In this document: positions 15,482 through 24,284 of the stretch, piece by piece | Layout: each line of letters begins with the position of its first letter | Numbering within the stretch: the first letter of the stretch is position 1 | From: Streptomyces sp. NBC_00273 | GTDB taxonomy: Bacteria > Actinomycetota > Actinomycetes > Streptomycetales > Streptomycetaceae | NCBI RefSeq assembly: GCF_036178145.1 | Contig: NZ_CP108067.1 | Coordinates: forward strand, 1,054,001 to 1,118,000 | Length of the DNA: 64,000 nt | Direction of reading: 5' to 3' | Position numbers and translations under genes: made by a program | Notes under the pieces: generated by a model | Databases searched by the model: none | What the model was told of the DNA's origin: nothing | The model's input: the letters and a program-made list of their open reading frames with translations, nothing else

Positions 15482-17275
15482 TTACGCGAGCCGGTCGATC
15501 TCGGGGTGGTCCTGCAGCCAGGCGCGGACCGCCTGCTGTTCCTTGCCCTTTCCGGTCTGCTGGATCTTCGCTTCCAGACCGGTCAGCTGCTCCTCGGTGA
15601 GCTTGAAGGACTTCAGCCATTCGGCGACCTTCGGCTCGTCCTCACCGAAGCCCTTGCGGGCCAGGGTGTGGATCCCGTCGCCCTTGCCCCAGGCCCCCTT
15701 GGGGTCTTCGAGCTTGGTCAGCTCGTAGGAGGAGTACGCCCAGTGCGGGGACCACAGCACGACCGCGACGGGCTCCTTCTTCTCGTAGGCCCGCTTCAGC
15801 TCGGCGAGCATGCCGGGCGTGGAGCCGTCGACGACCTGGTACTCGCCGTCGAGGCCGTAGTCCTTCAGGACCTTGTCCTTGAGGATCGACATCTCGCCGG
15901 CGCTCGGCTCGATGCCGATGATCCGGCCCTTGAACCGGTCCGCCTTGCCCTTGAGGTCCGCGAGCGAACGCACGTCCTTCATGTAGGAGGGCACGGACAG
16001 CTCCAGCGAGGTGGGGCCGTACCAGGAGCCGAGGTCCTCCAGCTTGTTCCCGTACTTCTCCCAGTACTGGGCGTGGGTGACGGGCAGCCAGGCGTCGGTC
16101 TGGAAGTCGAGCTGGCCGCCGGCCAGGCCGGTGTAGAGCGCCCCGGCCTCCAGCTGGCGGGCGTCGACCTTGTAGCCGCGGCGCTCCAGGAGCTCCTTCC
16201 ACAGGAAGGTGGAGGCGATGCCCTCGTCCCACGGGATGTAGCCGACGGAGAGGGTGCGGCCCTTGCCGATGTTCGCGGCCCCGGCCGGGCCCTCCTCGGC
16301 TGCGGAGCCGCCGAAGGTGTTCAGGCCGCCCGCGACGAGCGCCAGGACGACGGCGCCGCTGATCGCGTACGCGGGCTGGGGACGGTGGTTCCACACCTTG
16401 GCCGCGCCCGTCGCGGCGGCCCGCGCCTTGGCGAGCGCACGGCGGCCGATCGGGGAGACCTGGCGGCCGAGCGCGCCGGTCATCCGGTCCAGGTACATGG
16501 CGAGGATGACGATGGAGACGCCCGCCTCGAAACCGAGGCCGATGTCGACGTTGCCGATGGCCTTGTAGACGGCGCCGCCGAGTCCGCCGCCGCCGACCAT
16601 GCCGGCGATGACGACCATGGACAGGCCCAGCATGATGACCTGGTTGACGCCCGCCATGACGGTGGGCAGGGCCAGCGGGAGCTGGACGCGGACGAGGGTG
16701 TCGCGCGGGCTGGTGCCGAAGGCCTCGGCGGCCTCGACCAGTTCCCCGTCGACCTGGCGGATGCCGAGCTCGGTCATCCGCACGCCCGGGGGCAGCGAGA
16801 AGATGATGGTCGCGATGATGCCGGGCACCACGCCCACCCCGAAGAAGATGATGCCGGGGATCAGGTAGACCATGGCCGGCATGGTCTGCATGAAGTCCAG
16901 GACCGGCCGCAGGAGGGCGCTCACCCGGTCGGATCTGGACGCCCAGATGCCGAGCGGGATCGCGATCGCCAGGGTGACGAGGGTGGCGACCAGGACCAGG
17001 GACAGGGTGGACATGGCGTCCTCCCACAGGCCGAGGGAGTCGACCAGCGCGAAGCCCGCGAAGGCGAGCAGGCCCGCCAGCAGACCGCGCAGCCACCAGG
17101 CGGCGACGGCCAGGATGCCCGCGAAGAGCAGCGGGGCGGGGGCGGAGAGGACGGCGTCGATGCCGTCGTAGAGGCCGGTGACGAGCACGCTGATGGCATC
17201 GAACAACCAGGAGAGGTGGCTCTGGAGGAAGTCGACCCCGTGGTCGACCCAGGCGCCGAGATGGAGGCGGGGCAT
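15482..17275 (-). CDS. Glycine betaine/proline ABC permease fused to its substrate-binding protein
   Basis: 597 residues combining two components. Residues 1-310 are a ProW/OpuAB-type permease with about seven helices and the EAA loop (VEAAEAFGTSPRDTLVRVQLPLALP). After another transmembrane segment near 325-345, residues 355-597 form an OpuAC-type binding domain, with GYIPWDEG, DAWLPVTHAQYW and LWSPHWAYSSYEL providing aromatic residues of a quaternary-amine cage. The fused arrangement tethers the receptor to the outer face. The start ATG shares one base with the stop of the ATPase gene (TGATG at 17273-17277). Function: import of betaine-type osmoprotectants. Confidence 0.93.
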   Translation of the reverse strand: MPRLHLGAWVDHGVDFLQSHLSWLFDAISVLVTGLYDGIDAVLSAPAPLLFAGILAVAAWWLRGLLAGLLAFAGFALVDSLGLWEDAMSTLSLVLVATLVTLAIAIPLGIWASRSDRVSALLRPVLDFMQTMPAMVYLIPGIIFFGVGVVPGIIATIIFSLPPGVRMTELGIRQVDGELVEAAEAFGTSPRDTLVRVQLPLALPTVMAGVNQVIMLGLSMVVIAGMVGGGGLGGAVYKAIGNVDIGLGFEAGVSIVILAMYLDRMTGALGRQVSPIGRRALAKARAAATGAAKVWNHRPQPAYAISGAVVLALVAGGLNTFGGSAAEEGPAGAANIGKGRTLSVGYIPWDEGIASTFLWKELLERRGYKVDARQLEAGALYTGLAGGQLDFQTDAWLPVTHAQYWEKYGNKLEDLGSWYGPTSLELSVPSYMKDVRSLADLKGKADRFKGRIIGIEPSAGEMSILKDKVLKDYGLDGEYQVVDGSTPGMLAELKRAYEKKEPVAVVLWSPHWAYSSYELTKLEDPKGAWGKGDGIHTLARKGFGEDEPKVAEWLKSFKLTEEQLTGLEAKIQQTGKGKEQQAVRAWLQDHPEIDRLA

Positions 17276-18336
17276 CAGGCGGCCACCTCCGCGCAGTACA
17301 TCGGGGGCCGCTGCTCGTCGCCGATGAAGGCGATGAGGCGGTCCTGGGGTACGGAGCCGATGACGGCGCCGTCCGCGCCGGTGACGGCGACCGCGTGCGG
17401 GACGCGGGCGCTGACCGCGCACAGGTCGGCGAGCGGGGTCCCGGCGGTGACCGTGGGGCAGTCACAGGCGTCGGCGGCCGGTTCCGGATCGTCCATGACG
17501 GCGTCGGCCGTCAGGACCCGGGAGCGGTCCACGTCCTGGATGAAGGAGGCGACGTAGTCGTCCGCGGGACGGGTGAGGATGTCCTCGGCGGTGCCCTGCT
17601 GGACGATGCGGCCGTCGCGCATGACGGCGATGCCGTCGCCGAGGCGCATGGCCTCGTTGAGGTCGTGGGTGATGAAGACGATGGTCTTCTTCAGCGTGCG
17701 CTGGAGCTCCAGCAGCTGGTCCTGCATGTCGCGGCGGATCAGCGGGTCCAGCGCGCTGAAGGACTCGTCCATCAGCAGGAGCTCGGCGTCGGTGGCCAGG
17801 GCCCGGGCGAGGCCGACCCGCTGCTGCATGCCGCCGGAGAGCTCGTCGGGCCAGGACTTCTCCCAGCCTTCCAGGCCGCACAGGGCCAGGGCCTCGGCGG
17901 CGCGCCGCTCGCGCTCGGGGCGGGGCACGCCCTGCACCTCGAGGCCGTAGCCGGCGTTCTCCAGCACGTTGCGGTGCGGGAACAACGCGAAGTGCTGGAA
18001 GACCATGGAGATCTTCGTGGACCGTACGTGGCGCAGCTCGTTCGCGCTCAGCGCGGTGAGGTCCTGGCCGCCGAAGAGGATGCGTCCCGCGGTGGGCTCC
18101 AGCAGGCCGTTCAGCATGCGCAGCAGAGTGGACTTGCCCGATCCGGACAGACCCATGACGACGAAGATCTGGCCGGGCCGGACGTCGAAGGAGGCGTCGA
18201 TCACGGCAGCGGTGGTTCCGTCGGCGCGCAACTCTTCGCGGCCTGCGCCGCTTTCGAGCGCGCGGACGGCGGCCGCGCTGTCGGCGGGGCGCCTCCCGAA
18301 CACCTTGTAGACGTGCTCGGCCTGGAGCGTGGACAC
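17275..18336 (-). CDS. Glycine betaine ABC transporter ATP-binding protein
   Basis: 353 residues from the GTG at 18336, which has a GAGG box five bases upstream; a GTG at 18342 is also in frame. Walker A is GLSGSGKSTLLRML, signature LSGGMQQRVGLARALA, Walker B LLLMDESFSALD. Between residues about 25 and 60 it has an extra Ala-rich insert typical of OpuAA/ProV proteins. The last 80 residues fit a reduced CBS-like regulatory domain, which in relatives senses ionic strength or c-di-AMP. First gene of a two-gene operon with the fused permease-receptor. Confidence 0.93.
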   Translation of the reverse strand: MSTLQAEHVYKVFGRRPADSAAAVRALESGAGREELRADGTTAAVIDASFDVRPGQIFVVMGLSGSGKSTLLRMLNGLLEPTAGRILFGGQDLTALSANELRHVRSTKISMVFQHFALFPHRNVLENAGYGLEVQGVPRPERERRAAEALALCGLEGWEKSWPDELSGGMQQRVGLARALATDAELLLMDESFSALDPLIRRDMQDQLLELQRTLKKTIVFITHDLNEAMRLGDGIAVMRDGRIVQQGTAEDILTRPADDYVASFIQDVDRSRVLTADAVMDDPEPAADACDCPTVTAGTPLADLCAVSARVPHAVAVTGADGAVIGSVPQDRLIAFIGDEQRPPMYCAEVAA

Positions 18337-18702
18337 ATACACCTCACGGGTCGTACCAAGGACGGCGCACGCCGGCGGAGCGGCGGGCCGTGGAGCGGGA
18401 CGGGATCTGCCCGTGTGCGCCGTGTCCTCCGCCGCGATGGGCCGGAGGACATGGTTCCGCTCCAGCAGCGCCGATGCCCTGCATTCACCCGAGCAAACAC
18501 TGGGGTGATTCTCCTCACTTACGGGGCGCGAGGGCCCCGTTGGCGGATCCGCGCGGCGGGGCGGACGGTCGCGGATGACCGCCGTCGGGTACGCCCTTTC
18601 CCGGGAGGGAAGTTGGGGCTGCGGCCCGGCGATCGGTCCGGCCGTCGGGCCCGGTGCGCCGCCGCCCGGGGTGTGGTCGGGGCCACAGCGCGGGTCCGGC
18701 CG
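18337..18702. other. Gene-free leader/spacer of about 365 bp with a hairpin
   Basis: No credible gene in either direction. It holds the promoter and probable 5' leader of the leftward glycine-betaine operon. A perfect 9-bp stem (TGTCCTCCG, 18423-18431; CGGAGGACA, 18443-18451) with an 11-nt loop lies about 90 bp before the operon start and could be a leader element. The right-hand part is simply downstream of the GntR gene stop. Confidence 0.5.
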
Positions 18703-19488
18703 TTACGTGATGCGGAAACCGGTGGTCGCGTGGTCACGCCGGTCACGGTGGAAGGTCAGGCGGTCCCAGGTGGGGAAGGCCAGGTCGGTGACGGCCAGCA
18801 GCCGGCCGGAGCTATCGTGCAGGGTGCGGCGCACGGTCAGCCCGCAGACCGGGGCGGAGGTCGGGGCGGTGGCCTGCGGGTGGGTGACGCGGGTCATGGT
18901 GAGGGTCTCGGCGACCCGGCCGACCGTGGTGGCACGGTCGAGCCAGCGGTGCAGGGGGGCCAGGTCCTGCCCGCGTGCGGTCGTCGCTGCCGCGGCCCGG
19001 TTCCGGAGGGCGGTCAGCTCAGGACTCCGCGCGACGGCCCCGGGGCTGATGTAGGTGACGGCGTCCCGGAGGGTCTCACCGGCCGGGCCGCGTTCGCGGT
19101 GGTGATGGACCACGGTGCGCTCTCCGCCGGTCATGCCGAGGAACGTGCCGAGCGAGGGCGGGACGGTGACGAAGGTGACCCAGCTCCGGATCTGCGCGGG
19201 CCCCTCGGAGGGCGCAGCGGCCGGGAGGACGGAAACGGCGGCGAGGGCGGGGACGGCGGGGCGGGTGCCGCGGCGGCCGGTGACGACGAGGCCGTCCTCG
19301 CGCAGGTACTGGAGGGCCGCCCTGATGGTCTGCCGGTTGACCTGGTAGCGGGCGGCGAGGCTGCGTTCGGACGGCAGTCTGCCGCCGGGGGTGTGCGCGG
19401 CACGGTCGAGATCGCGGCGCAGCGCTGCGGCGATCCGCTGGTACTTGGGCATGGCGGCGTGGCCGCCGCCCCGCGAAGGGGAGGGCAT
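18703..19488 (-). CDS. GntR family transcriptional regulator, HutC subfamily-like
   Basis: 261 residues. Winged helix at about 13-75: YQRIAAALRRDLD, GGRLPSERSLAARYQVNRQTIRAALQYL, DGLVVTGRRGTRP. The C-terminal half has the UTRA-type fold pattern (ERTVVHHHRER, then FPTWDRLTFHRDR). The ATG at 19488 has an AGGAGA box 6 bases upstream. HutC-type regulators sense small organic ligands. It is divergent from the MarR gene with 189 bp between; no obvious metabolic target lies next to it. Confidence 0.9.
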   Translation of the reverse strand: MPSPSRGGGHAAMPKYQRIAAALRRDLDRAAHTPGGRLPSERSLAARYQVNRQTIRAALQYLREDGLVVTGRRGTRPAVPALAAVSVLPAAAPSEGPAQIRSWVTFVTVPPSLGTFLGMTGGERTVVHHHRERGPAGETLRDAVTYISPGAVARSPELTALRNRAAAATTARGQDLAPLHRWLDRATTVGRVAETLTMTRVTHPQATAPTSAPVCGLTVRRTLHDSSGRLLAVTDLAFPTWDRLTFHRDRRDHATTGFRIT

Positions 19489-19641
19489 GGCTTCTCCTCT
19501 GACGGGTGGTCAAGGACTGCGCGGTCTGCCCGACCAACGTAGCATTGGTCTATACCTTTCGTGAGGGCGGATCGGGGCGCGCGATCGGGATTGGCCGATT
19601 CCGCCCCCACGTACGGCCACCCCCGCAAAGATCCCAACGCC

Positions 19642-19677
19642 TTGACAGGGCAACTGGTTAGCCGCCATATTACTTTC
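19642..19677 (+). promoter_or_regulatory. Promoter and MarR-type operator, leaderless start
   Basis: A canonical -35 TTGACA (19642-19647) is followed 18 bp later by CATATT (19666-19671); the ATG of the marR-like gene begins at 19678, seven bases after, so the transcript is probably leaderless. The -10 is embedded in TTAGCCGCCATATTA (19658-19672), of which a close copy occurs at 20264-20278. Binding of the repressor here would occlude polymerase. Confidence 0.7.
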
Positions 19678-20196
19678 ATGACGAGGGACGGCATCGACGG
19701 CGAGGCACCCACGCTGGACCAGGCCAGACGGCAGGTCGAGCACTACGGCCTGGAGGTCGATCCACAGGCGGTACTGGTCGCGGTACGGCTGATCTCGGCG
19801 GGGGCGCGGGTCGGCCGGGCCGCCGAGGCGCACTTCGCCCGGTTCGGCCTGTCGACGGGGCGCTACCGCCTGCTCGCCGACCTCGAGGACCACGGCGGGG
19901 AGAAGTCCCCCTCGCGCCTCGCGGTCGACCTCGACGTTTCCAGGGCCACGGTGACCGGCCTGCTGGACGGCCTGGAACGTGAAGGCCTGGTCGCGCGCCG
20001 CCCGTCCGTGGAGGACGGCCGGGGCACGGTGGCCGTCCTGACCGCGCGCGGGGCGCAGCGCCTGCGCGACATGGCGTCCGAACACTTCGGGCGATTGGAG
20101 GCGATGGTGGGCGATCTTTCGGTCGAGGAGCGCGCCGCATTCCTGGACCTCCTCGCCCGCGTCGTGCGCGGCAGTGCGGCCCTGACGGCGGACTGA
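19678..20196 (+). CDS. MarR family transcriptional regulator
   Basis: 172 residues. Winged helix with FGLSTGRYRLLADLEDHG, LAVDLDVSRATVTGLLDGLEREGLV and the beta-wing RRPSVEDGRGTVAVLTARG; helices on both sides provide the dimer interface. It starts at a leaderless-looking ATG right behind a TTGACA promoter and is closed by a U-tract terminator. The operator over its promoter recurs upstream of the next gene pair (membrane protein and NmrA-type reductase), so it very likely represses itself and that pair. Confidence 0.93.
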   Translation: MTRDGIDGEAPTLDQARRQVEHYGLEVDPQAVLVAVRLISAGARVGRAAEAHFARFGLSTGRYRLLADLEDHGGEKSPSRLAVDLDVSRATVTGLLDGLEREGLVARRPSVEDGRGTVAVLTARGAQRLRDMASEHFGRLEAMVGDLSVEERAAFLDLLARVVRGSAALTAD

Positions 20197-20221
20197 CCAC
20201 ACCCCCACCCACGACCGTTTC

Positions 20222-20251
20222 GGCTCCGTTCCGCAGGACGGAGCCCTTTTT
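20222..20251 (+). terminator. Rho-independent terminator of the marR gene
   Basis: GGCTCCGT (20222-20229) and ACGGAGCC (20238-20245) form an 8-bp perfect stem with an 8-nt loop, followed by CTTTTT. It lies 26 bp past the marR stop and before the next promoter, separating the two transcripts. Confidence 0.88.
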
Positions 20252-20263
20252 ACGCAGCAATAG

Positions 20264-20278
20264 TTAGCTGCCTAATTA
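20264..20278. promoter_or_regulatory. Second MarR-type operator
   Basis: TTAGCTGCCTAATTA matches the marR promoter site TTAGCCGCCATATTA at 12 of 15 positions and contains the inverted pair TTAG-N4-CTAA. It lies 74 bp before the next gene start, in A/T-rich sequence unusual for this DNA, overlapping a likely -10 region. Confidence 0.65.
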
Positions 20279-20351
20279 ATTTGGTGGAGCAGGTCGGCGA
20301 CCCACCGTCGCCCCTTCTCGCATCCCTCAGCCGAACGAGAAAGAGGCCAGC

Positions 20352-20843
20352 ATGACCGCGCCGAAGCACAGAACCAGCCCCGACCGAGCAGCGTCCCGGC
20401 CACCGCGGCCACCGCTGCCACCCCGACCGTTCACCCTGTGGCGTGAGGTGCTGACCGCTTACGCCGCCCCCGCCCTGACGGCGGGTGCGGCCGGGGTCGT
20501 CACCGGGCAGCGGGAGCTGGCCGTGGCCGCCTGCACCTCCATCGCCGGCACCTCCGCCGTGGTGGCGTTCCTGGTCGGCACCTGGCTGCGGCACGGCGGA
20601 CGGCCCCGACGGTGGACCCTCACCGCGCCGCGCGGCGTCTTGACCGCCGTACTCGTCATCACCGCCGTCGCCGCAGCGGCCCTGCTGGGGTGGTCCACCG
20701 CCCGGTGGCTACCCGCCCACACCCCGTTCCCCGCCACCGGGTGGTTGGAGCGCCTGCGCGTGGACCTGCCCGTCTCCGCAGCCCTCGCCACCACCATCGT
20801 CACCCTGCGCTGGCGCAGCACCACCACAGCACCACCGGCATGA
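20352..20843 (+). CDS. Small integral membrane protein, unknown
   Basis: 163 residues: a Pro/Arg-rich N-terminus, then hydrophobic segments at about 34-52, 58-76, 95-115 and 135-150. No recognisable family motif. It starts at an ATG with an AGAGG box and is preceded by a MarR-type operator, so it is the first gene of a MarR-controlled unit with the NmrA-type reductase 51 bp downstream. A transport or membrane-stress role is possible but not shown. Confidence 0.7.
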   Translation: MTAPKHRTSPDRAASRPPRPPLPPRPFTLWREVLTAYAAPALTAGAAGVVTGQRELAVAACTSIAGTSAVVAFLVGTWLRHGGRPRRWTLTAPRGVLTAVLVITAVAAAALLGWSTARWLPAHTPFPATGWLERLRVDLPVSAALATTIVTLRWRSTTTAPPA

Positions 20844-20893
20844 CCCGCCCGGCGATACCCGTCGCAGGAACACCACCAAGGAATGAGCACACG

Positions 20894-21760
20894 ATGATCG
20901 TTGTCATGGGAGCGACCGGAGCCACCGGGAACGCCCTGGTCCACAGCCTCCTCGCCCTCGGCACACCCGTCCGCGCGCTGACCCGCACCCCTCACACGCC
21001 GATCCCCGGCACGACCGGAGCGCACCAGCCGCCCGTCGAGGTCCGGTACGCCGACGCCACCGACCCCGACTCCCTGCGCACCGCCTTCGAGGGCGCCGGC
21101 CAACTCTTCCTCGCCATGGCCAACGGCCCCGCACAGGTCGAACTCGAAACCCGCGTCATCGACATCGCCGCCCACGCCGGCATCGGACACATCGTCAAGA
21201 TCTCCGCACCCGCCGCCGAACCCGACTCCCCGGTCGCCGTCTCCCGCGGACACCACGCCGTCGAGGAACACCTGCGCGCCCGTGGGCTCACCCACACCAT
21301 CCTGCGCCCGTACGCGTTCACGCAGAACCTCCTGCGCCTGGCTCCCGCAGTCGCGCAGGGCGTCATCCTCGGCACCATGGGCGACGCGCCCTGCAACTAC
21401 GTCGACTGCCGCGACATCGGCGACGTCGCCGCCGCCGCCCTCACCCGGCCGGACATCGCCGGCGGCACCTACGCCCTGACCGGACCCGAAGCCGTCTCCC
21501 ACCCCGAACTCGCCTCGCGGCTCACCACCCTGACCGGCCGCCGGATCCGCTACGTCGACCTCACCCCGGACGAACTGCGCGACCACCTCGTCCGCCACGC
21601 CCACATGCCCGGCTGGCTCGCCGACCACGTGACGGAGATCCAGCAACTCGCCGTCACCCGGCCCGAAGCCCCCACCACCACCGTCAGCGACGTCTTGGGG
21701 CGCCCGCCCCGCACCCTCGACGCCTTCCTCCACGAGCACCGCGCCCGCTTCCGTCCATAG
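20894..21760 (+). CDS. NmrA-like NAD(P)H-binding oxidoreductase (atypical SDR)
   Basis: 288 residues. Rossmann signature at the very N-terminus: VVMGATGATGNALVHSLL (GxxGxxG), followed by VRALTRTP, the VEVRYADATDPDSL turn and VKISAPAAEP. The C-terminal part matches NmrA/QorB proteins (ILRPYAFTQNLL, NYVDCRDIGDVAAAAL, GGTYALTGPEA). Such enzymes reduce quinones or sense NADP redox state. It is the second gene behind the MarR operator; MarR-controlled NmrA reductases commonly answer quinone or electrophile stress, which is the best guess here. Confidence 0.9.
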   Translation: MIVVMGATGATGNALVHSLLALGTPVRALTRTPHTPIPGTTGAHQPPVEVRYADATDPDSLRTAFEGAGQLFLAMANGPAQVELETRVIDIAAHAGIGHIVKISAPAAEPDSPVAVSRGHHAVEEHLRARGLTHTILRPYAFTQNLLRLAPAVAQGVILGTMGDAPCNYVDCRDIGDVAAAALTRPDIAGGTYALTGPEAVSHPELASRLTTLTGRRIRYVDLTPDELRDHLVRHAHMPGWLADHVTEIQQLAVTRPEAPTTTVSDVLGRPPRTLDAFLHEHRARFRP

Positions 21761-21995
21761 GACGCCGCGTCCCCCTGCCGCCCCGCCGACTCGACGACTC
21801 GACGACCATCCGGCCCGAACCAGGACAGGATCGACTCGGCAGACCTCGCCCACCTGGCCCGGATCACTCCATGGTGAAGACCAACGGCCCGTACGGGTCG
21901 TCGCCCTGGCCGGCCGAACGTCGAGCCTTCGCAACCCACTTCGGTGCCCCTGCGTCCCCCTACACGACGGACGGACGCGATCACCTGGAGAACAC

Positions 21996-22316
21996 GTGGC
22001 GAAGAAGGACCGGACGACGGACGCGGCGAGGGAGAAGGACCGCGAAAAGTGGATGGCACGTTTCCAGGTCCGGCTGGCCGTGCAGCCCGGCGTGGACCGG
22101 GCCGTCGTGCTCCAGGCGGTCAAGGAGGTCACCGCCCACTACGCGGAGACGGGAGAGCACCCGCAGACTGCCTTCGGCGATCCGGACGCCTACGCCGTGC
22201 AAGCCGCCGAGCGGCTGGTCCCGGCGGACCGGGCGGCGCGCACGAGGCGGCACGACGCCGTGGTGAACGCGGTCGACTCCGTGCTCAAGAGGGCCGGGGA
22301 CGTCGCCGGTCTGTGA
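21996..22316 (+). CDS. Small charged protein, unknown
   Basis: 106 residues from a GTG at 21996 with a GGAG box five bases upstream. Highly charged: it opens MAKKDRTTDAAREKDREKW, then RLAVQPGVDRAVVLQAVKEV and VNAVDSVLKRAGD. Predicted all-helical and soluble, with no recognised domain. A weak resemblance in layout to small DNA- or nucleoid-associated proteins rests only on charge and is not claimed. It converges with the truncated sulfatase gene. Confidence 0.6.
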   Translation: MAKKDRTTDAAREKDREKWMARFQVRLAVQPGVDRAVVLQAVKEVTAHYAETGEHPQTAFGDPDAYAVQAAERLVPADRAARTRRHDAVVNAVDSVLKRAGDVAGL

Positions 22317-22457
22317 CCGGTCGGAACGACTGCCGTCATGGTGGACGGACGCCGAGCGTGGCAGCCGGCCGGCCCTTGTCCCCCCGAGCACGCCGCCCGG
22401 TTGCGCGCGACGGGCCTTCGGCTCAGCGTCGGGCCGGGCGGCTGCTGCCGGCGGCTG

Positions 22458-23246
22458 GTCGGTGTCGCCGTGCCAGGTGGGCCAGCCCAAGAGGCCGAAG
22501 ACGGTGTCGAGCATCCGTGCGTACTGGGCCACTGCCGGTGCCGCGCCGGACAGGTCGTCGTGGAGGCTGGCGGGCAGGTCGAGGTCCCAGCGGCGCTGGT
22601 AGATCGGGATGTTGGCGGCCGCCTTGGCCACGACCGCGTGCGCGAGGCCGAACGGAAGGCGCACCTGGGACGAGCCGCCGTAGTCGAAGCTCATGATGTC
22701 GTGCGGGTTGACGAAGTTGACCGCCATGAACCAGGGCTGATCGGCTTCCACGAGCGGGGCCCGGTTGCGCAGCCAGCGCACGGCCTGGCCGGCGATGACC
22801 GGATCGAGCGTGAGCCCGGCCCAGGCACCGCCGTCGATGTCGCCCCAGTCGTTGAACTCGCTGAACCCGTAGGGTTCCAGCGCGTTCGTGGTGGGGCCGG
22901 GGTTCTGTGGGGTGACGTAGGCGTTGGAGAGGTGCCACTTGCCCTGGTAGGTGCAGTAGTAGCCGGCCTCGCGGAGCATCGTGCCGAGGGTGCCCAGTCG
23001 GGGGTCGAGCGGGCGGACGTACGGCATGTTGTCGTTGTCGTAGATCTCGGTGAGCGGCAGGTGCTGCCCGGTGTAGACGACGGATCGGGCGGAGCTGCAC
23101 ATGGCCGAGGCCGTGTAGTACCGGTCGAAGGTGGCGCCCCGCTCCGCCATCCGCTCCCGGGCGGGGAGCGAGAAGCCCTGCGGACGCGGAATCACCGCGC
23201 GTTCCTCATCGGTGACGATCATCAGGATGTTCGGACGTCGTGTCAT
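22458..23246 (-). pseudogene. Sulfatase, 3'-truncated
   Basis: The first 265 residues from the ATG at 23246 are a clear sulfatase N-terminal domain: PNILMIVTDEERAV (metal-binding Asp), the modification motif MCSSAR with C50 as the formylglycine precursor and CxxxR spacing, GKWHLSNAY and FMAVNFVNPHD. Family members are about 450-550 residues; here homology stops around the residues GWPTWHGDTD near 22458 and the frame then runs on as basic low-similarity sequence to 21981, antisense to the small gene at 21996. The C-terminal half, including the second metal-binding region, is missing, so it is probably not functional. Confidence 0.75.
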
Positions 23247-23620
23247 GGCCCTCAATCCCTCACGGTGATCCAGGTTCCGGCCCGAGTGTCACGGCAGCGG
23301 GCACGGGCGCGGTGGTGCGTCCCGGGCCGAATCTAGATCTGCGGCCGGGTGTGGCGGGCGAGGACACGGCCCGCCGGGGCCGTCCGGGTGAGCCCGGCCC
23401 GATGTCCAGGAGCCGGTCCCGCTCCGGCTCGTCCACCGCCGGACCCCATCAGGGCTTCGTCGCGGACCACGAGGACGGCGAGGACGCCGGCCGATGACGC
23501 GGGAGGGGTGCCAGCTCCTCTTCGGCCGCGTCGGCGGAACGCCGGAGGACGCTGGGCCGCCGGGGCCGTCAGGGCCGCATGCGCTGCGGAGGTTGGCAGT
23601 CGGTCATGGCCCGACAGGCT
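23247..23620. other. Gene-free stretch of about 370 bp
   Basis: No frame here has family character or a convincing start with ribosome binding site. It would hold the promoter of the truncated sulfatase on the left. No long inverted repeat or tandem repeat was found; the sequence TCTAGATCT near 23331 is only a chance run of restriction-like hexamers. Confidence 0.5.
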
Positions 23621-24193
23621 CTAGCTCCCCGTGAGGGCAGCAGCGTGCGTGCGGCAACGCTCCAGCCCCGCCCTCACTTCTGCCTGGTCCGGGCCGTCCT
23701 CGCTCGCCAGTAGTTCGCCAGCCGCGATCAAGGCGGCCCAGAAATCGGGCGCCGAGCCCCGCCTGGCCCGGAACCGGGGCAGCGCGAAGTACAGGAAGAT
23801 CTTCGTCAGCTCCCCCGTGCGAAACCACGCGAACAGGCCGCCGGGATAGCCTCCGCTGGCGCCCGCGGCGGCTCCCAGCAGGTTGCGGATGTGCTCCTCG
23901 TGCTCGTCAAGTACCCGGTCCACGATGAACACGTGGCCGAAGACGAGAAGGGTGGCGACGAGATCCTCCTCGCCCGCCTCGTATTCCGCGAAGAGCGGCT
24001 CGACCTCGCGCAGTCGGGCCTCGGCGTCCGTCCGGGGCACGCCCAGGGCCGAGCACACGGCCAGCACACAGGCACCCCACTCACCCGTCCTTGCGGCCAG
24101 TTCGGCGAAGACGTCCTCGGCGTCCTGCCCTGCGGCCAGCATCTCCTGCGCATCCAGAATCAGCGCGTCCCCGCCCCCACCCCCGTGATGCAT
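23621..24193 (-). CDS. Unknown helical protein
   Basis: 190 residues, acidic and soluble, no signal peptide. After a Gly-rich start (MHHGGGGGDA) it has ILDAQEMLAAGQDAEDVFAEL, a block DLVATLLVFGHVFIVDRVLDEHEEH and an aromatic FAWFRTGELTKIFLYFALP. No domain is recognised. Third-position G/C and the absence of an alternative support it as real. It faces away from the frameshifted fragment to its right. Confidence 0.6.
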   Translation of the reverse strand: MHHGGGGGDALILDAQEMLAAGQDAEDVFAELAARTGEWGACVLAVCSALGVPRTDAEARLREVEPLFAEYEAGEEDLVATLLVFGHVFIVDRVLDEHEEHIRNLLGAAAGASGGYPGGLFAWFRTGELTKIFLYFALPRFRARRGSAPDFWAALIAAGELLASEDGPDQAEVRAGLERCRTHAAALTGS

Positions 24194-24284
24194 GGGGAGA
24201 GGCTACCGCGAGGAGCGACGGCCGAGGTCGGCCGCGAACGGCTCGGTCACCGAGGGCTGATCGGCGGACTGCCATCTTGCTCGG

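Noticed and set aside
13110..15620. A long minus-strand frame across the MMPL gene
   Set aside because: Low-complexity Arg/Gly/Gln sequence antisense to a clear MMPL transporter.
23325..23345. Cluster of restriction-like hexamers (TCTAGATCT, GCGGCCG) suggesting vector sequence
   Set aside because: The surrounding sequence is continuous high-GC genomic DNA; the hexamers overlap by chance.
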